Positions 1 through 5,335 of a DNA stretch of 10,719 nt are shown in pieces. Every line of letters starts with the position of its first letter. The first letter of the stretch is position 1. The notes beneath the pieces were generated by a model, which saw nothing but the letters and a program-made list of their open reading frames with translations, ran no database searches and was not told the DNA's origin. Position numbers and translations under genes: made by a program. The DNA lies in the NCBI GenBank assembly GCA_016867695.1, contig VGIY01000065.1, positions 1 through 10,719 on the forward strand, in the 5' to 3' direction. Source of the DNA: Candidatus Eiseniibacteriota bacterium (lineage in GTDB: Bacteria; Eisenbacteria; RBG-16-71-46; CAIMUX01; WJJG01).

Positions 1-628
1 AGTCGTGCGAGCCGGAGAAGAGCAGGGCGGGCGCCGCCACCTCCCCCGCCGCGGCGATGGCCGAGGGGTTCGTCTCGGCGGCGGCCAGGTTGAAGACCGC
101 GGCGACCGCCGGATCGCCCCGCGCGGCCAGCAGGCTCGCGCCGCCGCCCATCGAGTGGCCGGCCACGGCGCCTGCCGCGGCGACGCCTCCGTAGAAGATC
201 GATCCGGGATCGCCCGCCTCTTCCTGGAGAGCCAGGAGGAGGAACGCCAGATCCCTGCCGAATTCGGCGTGGCTGGGGAAGAGATTGCCCTCAGTGCGCG
301 GCAGGGCGACGATGAAGCCCTCGGGCACGAGTGCCTGCCAGAGGTAGGCGTAGCGATCGTAGGCCATCAGGTAGCCGTGCCCGAACGCGACCACCGGGAA
401 TCCCGCCGGCCCGGGATCGGCCAGGGGCACGTCGTCGCCGGCCACCTCGGCCGGGTAGAAGATCTCGGTCGGGACCTGGCGATTGTTGCGCGCCGGATCG
501 ACGAAGGTGCGCGAGGTGTGGCCCACGGCGAGGCCCTGCGCCGGAAGAGGGGCCAGCGCCGCGCACGCCGCCAGCAGGAGGAGCGAACGGCAGCGAATTC
601 GACCGACAGAAGCGGGGATGGGGCGCAT
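1..628 (-). CDS. Secreted alpha/beta hydrolase, N-terminal part (cut by left window edge)
   Basis: An ATG at 628 has a good Shine-Dalgarno (GGGAGG at 634-639, 5 nt away) and opens a frame that runs 209 codons to base 1 without a stop, so the 3' end is missing. Residues 1-32 form an export signal: arginine-rich start, then a Leu/Ala core. Leu19-Ala-Ala-Cys22 fits a lipobox, but the core before it is short, so ordinary signal peptidase I cleavage near Ala30-Gln-Gly is equally possible. The mature part shows an alpha/beta-hydrolase fold pattern: a FGHGY turn at 82-86 (oxyanion region) and the nucleophile elbow GHSMGGG at 157-163 with Ser159. FSGSHD at 204-209 probably carries the catalytic acid Asp209. 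The catalytic His would lie beyond the edge. The style resembles the dienelactone hydrolase/chlorophyllase/PAF-acetylhydrolase/polyesterase group, and substrate cannot be told. It follows the PEP-CTERM gene on the same strand behind a terminator. The family call is firm; an esterase role on envelope material is inference. Confidence 0.85.
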   Translation of the reverse strand, partial: MRPIPASVGRIRCRSLLLLAACAALAPLPAQGLAVGHTSRTFVDPARNNRQVPTEIFYPAEVAGDDVPLADPGPAGFPVVAFGHGYLMAYDRYAYLWQALVPEGFIVALPRTEGNLFPSHAEFGRDLAFLLLALQEEAGDPGSIFYGGVAAAGAVAGHSMGGGASLLAARGDPAVAAVFNLAAAETNPSAIAAAGEVAAPALLFSGSHD

Positions 629-633
629 GGGAA

Positions 634-639
634 CCTCCC
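634..639 (-). promoter_or_regulatory. Ribosome binding site of the secreted hydrolase
   Basis: The minus strand reads AAAGGGAGG (634-642) with 5 nt before the ATG at 628. It decides the start of this gene, whose frame shows no other convincing start ahead of the signal peptide. Confidence 0.7.
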
Positions 640-659
640 TTTCGGGCTCGGAGCCGGAC

Positions 660-694
660 GGGGCCTGAGCGGGCCCCTCGCCCCGCATCGCGGG
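660..694 (-). other. Two GC hairpins in the hydrolase leader
   Basis: Between the terminator and the hydrolase start there are two adjacent inverted repeats. One is GGGGCC/GGCCCC (660-665 and 672-677, loop 6 nt). The other is CCCGC/GCGGG (682-686 and 690-694, loop 3 nt). They sit in the gap between two genes and could fold in the leader RNA. In DNA this GC-rich such pairs arise easily by chance, so a function is not claimed. Confidence 0.35.
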
Positions 695-721
695 TCCCGG
701 CAGGAAGCCCCTGAATAGTAA

Positions 722-754
722 CGGATCCCCGAGCGGCGCGCGCCCGGGGATCCG
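722..754 (-). terminator. Hairpin terminator after the PEP-CTERM gene
   Basis: Perfect 10-bp inverted arms CGGATCCCCG (722-731) and CGGGGATCCG (745-754) flank a 13-nt loop that can add three more GC pairs. In the minus direction the stem is followed by TTACTATT, a short and imperfect T-rich tract. It lies 24 nt past the PEP-CTERM stop codon. Together these fit a rho-independent terminator for that gene. Read in the plus direction no T tract follows, so it is not bidirectional in the usual sense. Confidence 0.7.
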
Positions 755-778
755 CTCGCGGATGCGATCAGGCCGCGC

Positions 779-1429
779 CTAGCGGCGGCGGCGGAACTTC
801 AAGCCGGCCAGCGACAGCAGGCCGAACCCCAGCAGCCCCAGCGTGCCCGGCTCGGGCACCGTGTGGAGCATCGCCTGTCCGTAGGTGCCTGTCGGCTTGA
901 GGTAGCCGGCCGTCGAGGACTTGCCCACGGAGGCGGCCAGAAGCGAGTTCGCCTCGGTCACCGTCTGCGAGCTGAGCCCGCCGGTGTAGCGGAAGGCGCC
1001 CGTGCCCAGGCCGTCGCCGTTGTCGTAGACGACGTCCCAGATCGCGAGCTGGAGCGCCGACGCCTTGACCGCCGTGCCGGCTGCGGGGGCATAGACGTTG
1101 TAGAGCCACGCGGCCCGGCTGCCATGGCTCAATTGATCCGAGGAGAGCAGCTCGACCTCGTACTCCGTCGGCAGGCCGATGAAGTTCTCCAGATCGACGC
1201 AGAACGAGTAGCCGGAGAAGACGCCGTCGTTGGGCGGCAACGGATTGCCGAGCGTCCCGCCCAGGTAGGTGGCCATCTTCCCCGCCCAGACGCTGTAGTT
1301 GTGCCCCTGGAAGTGGATGTGCGCCGGGCTGGCGCCCAGTCCGTAGTCGAGGCCCAGGACGAGACCGGAGGCCGGGGCCGCTAGCAACGCGGCCAGTACC
1401 GCCGCAGCGAGAAGCCTATGGAGTTGCAT
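779..1429 (-). CDS. PEP-CTERM secreted protein with candidate Cys-Gln thioester domain
   Basis: This is a 216-residue exported protein. The ATG at 1429 has AAGGAG 9 nt upstream and starts a typical signal peptide (1-22: Arg5, then Leu/Ala core, Ala-Pro-Ala-Ser-Gly). The frame is open further upstream, but those codons precede the signal peptide and the RBS. The C-terminus is a textbook PEP-CTERM sorting tag: VPEPG at 191-195, a hydrophobic stretch to about 209, then Lys-Phe-Arg-Arg-Arg-Arg. Exosortase is expected to cut after Pro-Glu-Pro and hand the protein to the envelope or matrix. The middle domain (about 25-188) holds the only cysteine, Cys77 in YSFCVDL, and the motif ALQLAIWDVVYDNG at 125-138 with Gln127. 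This pair resembles the Cys and Gln that form an internal thioester in TED/TQXA surface adhesin domains. The gene has its own promoter and terminator and lies just past an EPS operon. PEP-CTERM identity is near certain; the thioester is inferred from motif spacing and context. Confidence 0.93.
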   Translation of the reverse strand: MQLHRLLAAAVLAALLAAPASGLVLGLDYGLGASPAHIHFQGHNYSVWAGKMATYLGGTLGNPLPPNDGVFSGYSFCVDLENFIGLPTEYEVELLSSDQLSHGSRAAWLYNVYAPAAGTAVKASALQLAIWDVVYDNGDGLGTGAFRYTGGLSSQTVTEANSLLAASVGKSSTAGYLKPTGTYGQAMLHTVPEPGTLGLLGFGLLSLAGLKFRRRR

Positions 1430-1438
1430 GATGTTCTT

Positions 1439-1444
1439 CTCCTT
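1439..1444 (-). promoter_or_regulatory. Ribosome binding site of the PEP-CTERM gene
   Basis: AAGGAG on the minus strand lies 9 nt before the ATG at 1429. It favours this start over the longer open frame reaching back to 1561. Confidence 0.75.
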
Positions 1445-1476
1445 CACGGCTGCTTGCTGTAGTTCAACCAACATTA

Positions 1477-1506
1477 ACTCTATCCGAGAGTCGAAGCATC
1501 CGTCAA
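1477..1506 (-). promoter_or_regulatory. Candidate sigma-70-type promoter of the PEP-CTERM gene
   Basis: On the minus strand TTGACG (1501-1506, five of six matches to TTGACA) is followed after 18 nt by TAGAGT (1477-1482, four of six matches to TATAAT). Transcription would begin near 1470, about 40 nt ahead of the ATG. The region 1440-1515 is clearly richer in A and T than the rest of the window, as expected of a promoter. I looked for a sigma-54 GG-N10-GC element, which drives PEP-CTERM genes in some bacteria, and found only a mis-spaced near match (1632-1646 region). Confidence 0.5.
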
Positions 1507-1612
1507 ATCTTTTCTCTCCCAGGTGCTCGGGCTGGGGAACCGCTTTCCGCAACCCCGTCACACGCCCGGGGAGCGCCGCCCCGAGTGCACGAATGCGAGA
1601 ACCCTAGTGTGG

Positions 1613-1624
1613 GCAACCGGTTGC
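1613..1624. promoter_or_regulatory. 12-bp palindrome, possible operator
   Basis: GCAACCGGTTGC is its own reverse complement and lies about 107 nt upstream of the candidate -35 box of the PEP-CTERM gene. Its CG-centred form recalls operators of LacI-family regulators. Perfect 12-bp palindromes are expected several times by chance in a 10.7 kb sequence of this composition, so this is weak. Confidence 0.2.
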
Positions 1625-1671
1625 GGACGATCCGGCCAGTCGGGCGAGCCGCTCCGGGGGCGCGGGAGCCC

Positions 1672-3015
1672 TCACTCGCCCCCGCCGGAATCGATCCGGC
1701 AGACGGAGAAGCGGTACTTGCCCGACGCCGTCGGCTCGATCCGCTCCACGAAGGCAACCTCGTGGCGCATCCGTTCGCCGAAGACCTCGCGCACCCGCCT
1801 GCCCAGCAGAGCCAGGCTCTCGTCGGTGAACCGGGCCTCCCGGACGACGCGCAGCAGCAGATGGTCGTAGCGGTCCTGGACGATCTGGGCCTGCTTGATG
1901 CCCGGGATGTGGATGATGAAGGTGTCGAGGATGGAGATGCCGAAGACGGGCACCCGATCGGGCGTGAAGAGGAAGTCGGCCTCGCGCCCCGAGACCTCCC
2001 GCAGTCTCGGCAGCCCTCGGCCGCAGGGGCAGGCCCCGGCCTCGGCCACGCCGTAGTCGCCGATCTCGTAGCGGATGAGCGGCATGGCCCGGTTCGACAG
2101 GTCGGTGAGGATGAGGGGCCGCGGCAGGTCGGCCCGCTCGCCGGCCAGCTCCACGAACACGCCTTCGGCAAACTCGTGCAGGCCTTGGTGCGCCTCGCAC
2201 TCGGAGGCGATGATCGACAGCTCCTCGCAGCCGTAGCGGTCGAACACGGGGGCGCGGAACACCTCCTCGATGACCCGCCGCTCGGTCGGCGAGAGCACCA
2301 TCGCCGTCGTGATCACGCCGCCGAAGGAGATCTTGCCGCCCCGATCCCGGACGTGCTCCGCCAGCCGGAAGATCGAGTGCGCATGGCCCATCAGGACGCG
2401 GGGGCGCTTCGCGCGCACCTGGGCGAGGAAGGCCTCGATGTGCGGCGGATCGAACCGCAGCGTGTCCAGGTAGAATGCCCGGGCGGTCATGGCGTTGCGC
2501 AGGCGCGCCCTCAGCGGCTGCGCGGCGGAGGTGTCGCCCCAGACCGCCGCCAGCCGGTCGCCCGGGAAGAGCCCCGCCCAGCCGTTGTGCCGCTCGGTCG
2601 CCGCCTTCTTCAGGCTCATGGCGGCGCGGTCGATGTCGACGTGCACCGGAACGCCCGTCGATCCTCCGGTGCGCTTGTGGACGACCTCCCCGCGGCTATA
2701 GCCGTCGGCGAGCGTCGCCCCGAGACCGTCGCGGATGTCGTCCTTGGTCAGCAGCGGCAGCCGGGCCAGATCGGCGAAGTCGCGCAGGTCCCCCGGCTCG
2801 AAGCCGCACGCCCGGAAACGCCGCCGGTAGAAGGGGTGCCCCGCCGCGGCGGCCACGATGTCGCGCAGTCTCGCCAGCTGCAGGGCCCGCAGCTCGTCGG
2901 TCGACAGGAACTGGCTCGCCGCGAGCGCCGTACGGTGGCGGCGCAGGTCGTAGCCGTCGCGCCGCAGGAAGGCGTCGTGGGTGACATGCTTGACCAAGGC
3001 GGCGACGAGATCCAC
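1672..3015 (-). CDS. CapK/PaaK-type adenylate-forming enzyme
   Basis: This 447-residue protein has the size and motifs of the phenylacetate-CoA ligase-like (PaaK/CapK) branch of the acyl-adenylating superfamily. Visible are the phosphate loop TGGSTGVP at 116-123, the YGCEE motif at 261-265 (adenine/acyl pocket), and RYEIGD at 315-320 (ribose-binding Asp320). There is also the family's Cys-Pro-Cys-Gly-Arg turn at 329-333 with GRE(A)D after it, and a C-terminal GKYRF at 432-436 in the lid region. Such enzymes activate a carboxylate with ATP. Members inside capsule and EPS loci have no well-proven substrate but probably serve acyl or aryl decoration of the polymer. I chose GTG at 3015 because the stop of the upstream GT2 is only 20 nt away, the spacer holds a strong GGAGG 7 nt before it, and the protein begins as family members do. 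No signal peptide or membrane segment is seen, so it acts in the cytoplasm. It is the last gene of the operon. Confidence 0.9.
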   Translation of the reverse strand: MDLVAALVKHVTHDAFLRRDGYDLRRHRTALAASQFLSTDELRALQLARLRDIVAAAAGHPFYRRRFRACGFEPGDLRDFADLARLPLLTKDDIRDGLGATLADGYSRGEVVHKRTGGSTGVPVHVDIDRAAMSLKKAATERHNGWAGLFPGDRLAAVWGDTSAAQPLRARLRNAMTARAFYLDTLRFDPPHIEAFLAQVRAKRPRVLMGHAHSIFRLAEHVRDRGGKISFGGVITTAMVLSPTERRVIEEVFRAPVFDRYGCEELSIIASECEAHQGLHEFAEGVFVELAGERADLPRPLILTDLSNRAMPLIRYEIGDYGVAEAGACPCGRGLPRLREVSGREADFLFTPDRVPVFGISILDTFIIHIPGIKQAQIVQDRYDHLLLRVVREARFTDESLALLGRRVREVFGERMRHEVAFVERIEPTASGKYRFSVCRIDSGGGE

Positions 3016-3019
3016 CGAA

Positions 3020-3068
3020 CCCCCTCCCCCCTGCTCTAGCCTCCCGCGCCGCTTCCGCCCCCGCCCCC
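3020..3068 (-). promoter_or_regulatory. G-tract cluster covering the RBS of the CapK-like gene
   Basis: On the minus strand five G runs follow each other: 3064-3068 (five), 3058-3062 (five), 3043-3045 (three), 3026-3031 (six) and 3020-3024 (five). The last two, split by a single A, contain the Shine-Dalgarno sequence (GGAGG at 3023-3027) used by the GTG at 3015. The RBS itself is convincing. Whether the runs fold as a G-quadruplex is a hypothesis. Confidence 0.5.
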
Positions 3069-4271
3069 GCGCGGCGTCCGGGCCCAGTCCCCCTCGTCCC
3101 GCCGGAAGAGCCCGGCCAGGGCGATGGCGAGGAGTCGCAGCAGCGTGGCCGGGCAAACCAGCAGGAGACCCAGGCGCCGGCGCGTCAAGCCGAAGTGCAG
3201 GGCGCCGAGCCCGACGTACGCCGCCAGGAGCGCCAGGGGACCGGCGGCCGCGGCGAGGGGCAGCGGAGGGCGGCGAGCGGGCTCGGCGAGCGCGGCGGCG
3301 AGCGCCAGCGCGAAGGCGAGCAGGGCGACGAGCGCCACGAGAGGCCGGCTCAGCAGGACCAGCGTCCAGCCCACCTCGATCCAGGCCGGGCGGCGATGCC
3401 GCAGGCCCGCGACGATCCAGGCCGGCCCCTGCCGCCGGGCGAGCTTCAGGTTCCCGCCCGCCCAACGCGTCCGCTGCACGCGCAGCTGTGCCTGGCCGGC
3501 GGGAAAGGGGGAGCGCACCGCGGCCTCGGCGACGAAACGCACGCGGATGCCCCGTCGCGCCAGCTCCAGGCTGTACTGGGCATCCTCGACGATCGAGTGC
3601 GCCCGCCAGGGGAGTCGGCGCAGCAGGTCGCGATGCAGGACCATGCCCGTTCCGCGCAGCAGCACGAGCCCCCCCCACCGCGACTTGGGGGCGTAGAAGA
3701 ACTCGTTCTCCATGTGATTGCCGAGGGCCAGGGCGTAGCTCGTCGCCGATTCGTCCGGATTCGAGGCGACGTTGTTGAGCTGCAGGGCGAGGTCGCCTGC
3801 GCCCAGCAGGCGGTCGGCGGCCCGCAGCGCGTGACCATCGATCTCGCAATCGGCGTCGAGGACGAGGATGGCGTCGTGCCGGGCCAGGTCGATGCGCTCG
3901 AAGGCGTAGCCGAGCGCGTGGCCCTTTCCCGCGCGCGCGGGGTCCCGGCGCTCGAAGCACTCGACGCCGCGATCCCGGGCCACCTCGGCGGTGCGGTCGG
4001 CGCAGTTGTCGGCGACCACGTGGACGGCGAAGGATCCGGCGGGGTAGTCGAGCGCCCGGCACGAGTCGAGCGTCCGGCCGATGCCCTGCTCCTCGTCGTG
4101 GGCCGGGATGACGATGGCGAAGGAGGATCGCGCCTCGCCCGCGAGCGCCGACGGACGGGGGCGGCGCGGGAGGGCCGCGACGGCCAGCGCCCAGAAGGTG
4201 CCGGCCATCGCCGTCCCCGCCAGGACCGCCGGCGCGGCGCACGCCGCCAGAATGTTCTGGATCGGGATCAT
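3036..4271 (-). CDS. Membrane GT2 glycosyltransferase of processive (QxxRW) type
   Basis: This 411-residue membrane protein has the layout of cellulose/hyaluronan-synthase-like family 2 transferases. There is an N-terminal membrane helix (about 9-33), then a cytoplasmic GT-A domain starting IVIPAHDEE at 53-61. Catalytic landmarks follow: Asp88 (VADN), the DxD-type pair Asp139/Asp141 (VLDADC), Glu229-Asp230 (the acceptor-site ED) and QRTRW at 266-270. Three or so further helices lie at about 301-328, 337-360 and 366-388. The tail is glycine-rich (402-411). The ATG at 4271 overlaps the stop of the preceding GT2 as ATGA, which indicates translational coupling; AGGGAGA lies 12 nt upstream. It has no PilZ domain. 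QxxRW marks many processive synthases, but single-addition enzymes also carry it, so polymerase activity is possible and not shown. It uses a nucleotide sugar on the inner face of the membrane. Confidence 0.92.
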   Translation of the reverse strand: MIPIQNILAACAAPAVLAGTAMAGTFWALAVAALPRRPRPSALAGEARSSFAIVIPAHDEEQGIGRTLDSCRALDYPAGSFAVHVVADNCADRTAEVARDRGVECFERRDPARAGKGHALGYAFERIDLARHDAILVLDADCEIDGHALRAADRLLGAGDLALQLNNVASNPDESATSYALALGNHMENEFFYAPKSRWGGLVLLRGTGMVLHRDLLRRLPWRAHSIVEDAQYSLELARRGIRVRFVAEAAVRSPFPAGQAQLRVQRTRWAGGNLKLARRQGPAWIVAGLRHRRPAWIEVGWTLVLLSRPLVALVALLAFALALAAALAEPARRPPLPLAAAAGPLALLAAYVGLGALHFGLTRRRLGLLLVCPATLLRLLAIALAGLFRRDEGDWARTPRGGGGGSGAGG

Positions 4272-5335
4272 GGACGGCCGCCGTCTCCCTGGCCGAGGCC
4301 CCCCTCGCGCCGCGGCCCGCGGAGTCGCGGCGCGTCGAGAAGACCGCGCCAGAAGCCGAGCAGGAGCCCGGCGGGAATGACGAGCAGCGACACGGCGACG
4401 CGCGCCGCCTCGGCGCCGAGGCCTCCCAGGCGCAGCCCCTCGACCCCCGCGGCCAGGGCCCAGCCGCCGAGGACGATCGCCGCCACGGCGCCGGCCGCCC
4501 GCGCCCCCCACCCGATGAGGATCGCCGGCAGGAGGAGGCACAGAGCCGTCGCCAGGACGAGCGGCCAGGGCACTTCGCGCGGATGCCGCGCCATCAGCCG
4601 CGCGCGCCCGCGCCCGTAGCGGGTCATCTGGCGCAGGAGGGCGCCCGGGCTGGAGCGGGGGCGATACTCGACGGCCAGGTCGGGATGCAGGTAGGCGGGA
4701 AGACCCGCCGCGGCGACGCGGCAGTTGAACTCCACATCCTCGCAGGCGTCGAAGCGCTCGTCGTAGCCGCCGAGCCGCTCGAGACAGGCGCGCGTGTAGG
4801 CCGCCCCCGCCGAGCGCGGGTCGCGCGGGCCCGGGGACCCGCCGAAGATGTCCGAGGAGGGGTGGTGGCCGAGCCGCGAGTGGCGCGCCGCCGAGATCGC
4901 CCGGGCCCACTTGCCGTCGGCCAGGCGGATCAGCGGCTGCGGGCGGCAGAGACAGGCCGCCCCTGTGGAGGCGAAGATCTCGATGGCGCGCTGCAGGTAG
5001 TCGGAGCGCGGCAGCGCGCAGTGGCCGTCGAGGAACAGCACGTGCTCTCCGCGGGCGGCGCGGGCGCCGGCGTTGCGTCCGGCGCTGCTCAGGCGGCGCG
5101 GATTCCCGATCAGGCGCAGCTCCGGATGGTCGCGCATCGCCGCGCGGACGATGTCCGGCGTGCCGTCGCTCGATCCCCCGTCGACGACGAGCACCTCGAA
5201 GCCCCCCGGCGGCGGCGTCTGGCCGAGGATCTCCGCCAGCAACCGGCCGATGTCGCGCGCCTCGTCGAGCACGGGAAGCACGACCGACAGCGCCAAAGGC
5301 CGATCATCCGCTGGAGTTGGATTCGCCCTGCCCAT
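4268..5335 (-). CDS. ExoA-like GT2 glycosyltransferase with C-terminal membrane segments
   Basis: This 355-residue enzyme opens with a GT-A nucleotide-sugar domain: VVLPVLDEA at 18-26, DGGSSDGT at 52-59, LDGH at 102-105 in place of the more usual DxD, and CEDVEFN at 198-204 with the catalytic Glu-Asp. The DGH form and the YGRGRAR stretch (240-246) are typical of transferases like ExoA of succinoglycan synthesis. Three hydrophobic segments follow (about 257-276, 281-298 and 311-329), so it is anchored to the inner membrane. It would add one sugar to the growing lipid-linked repeat unit; donor and linkage cannot be read off. The ATG at 5335 overlaps the end of the kinase gene by 32 nt. A weak AGGGGA lies about 12 nt upstream, and a later TTG at 5296 is a less likely start. 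The end overlaps the next GT2 by 4 nt. Confidence 0.9.
   Translation of the reverse strand: MGRANPTPADDRPLALSVVLPVLDEARDIGRLLAEILGQTPPPGGFEVLVVDGGSSDGTPDIVRAAMRDHPELRLIGNPRRLSSAGRNAGARAARGEHVLFLDGHCALPRSDYLQRAIEIFASTGAACLCRPQPLIRLADGKWARAISAARHSRLGHHPSSDIFGGSPGPRDPRSAGAAYTRACLERLGGYDERFDACEDVEFNCRVAAAGLPAYLHPDLAVEYRPRSSPGALLRQMTRYGRGRARLMARHPREVPWPLVLATALCLLLPAILIGWGARAAGAVAAIVLGGWALAAGVEGLRLGGLGAEAARVAVSLLVIPAGLLLGFWRGLLDAPRLRGPRREGGLGQGDGGRP

Larger units (their letters stand above)
1430..1671. other. Intergenic region between EPS operon and PEP-CTERM gene
   Basis: This 242-nt gap holds the RBS and candidate promoter of the PEP-CTERM gene in its left part. It also has a weak GC hairpin (CGGGG/CCCCG, 1567-1571 and 1579-1583) and a 12-bp perfect palindrome at 1613-1624. 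No clear intrinsic terminator follows the stop codon of the upstream adenylate-forming gene at 1672, so read-through into the PEP-CTERM gene is possible. Confidence 0.6.

Noticed and set aside
5..718. Plus-strand open frame of 237 codons at the left edge
   Set aside because: The minus strand here encodes an exported alpha/beta hydrolase with RBS, signal peptide and GHSMG motif, so the plus frame is its shadow.
1430..1561. N-terminal extension of the PEP-CTERM protein to an ATG at 1561
   Set aside because: The extension would place charged residues before the signal peptide and run through the candidate promoter; the ATG at 1429 has the RBS and signal peptide.
1567..1583. GC hairpin as a terminator of the EPS operon
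   Set aside because: The stem is only 5 bp and no T-rich tract follows in the minus direction.
1632..1646. Possible sigma-54 promoter upstream of the PEP-CTERM gene
   Set aside because: GG and GC are 11 nt apart instead of 10 and the flanking bases do not match; the site also lies too far from the start.
1585..3039. Plus-strand open frame of 484 codons opposite the CapK-like gene
   Set aside because: Shadow of the minus-strand gene; low-complexity composition and no recognisable motif or RBS.
3195..4619. Plus-strand open frame of 474 codons opposite the GT2 genes
   Set aside because: Same reason: it crosses the boundary of two well-supported minus-strand genes and has no domain features.
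3036..4910. Extension of the QxxRW GT2 upstream to 4910 in its open frame
   Set aside because: The extra part is an Arg/Ala/Pro-rich shadow of the preceding GT2 gene; ATG at 4271 with ATGA coupling and the first membrane helix is the natural start.
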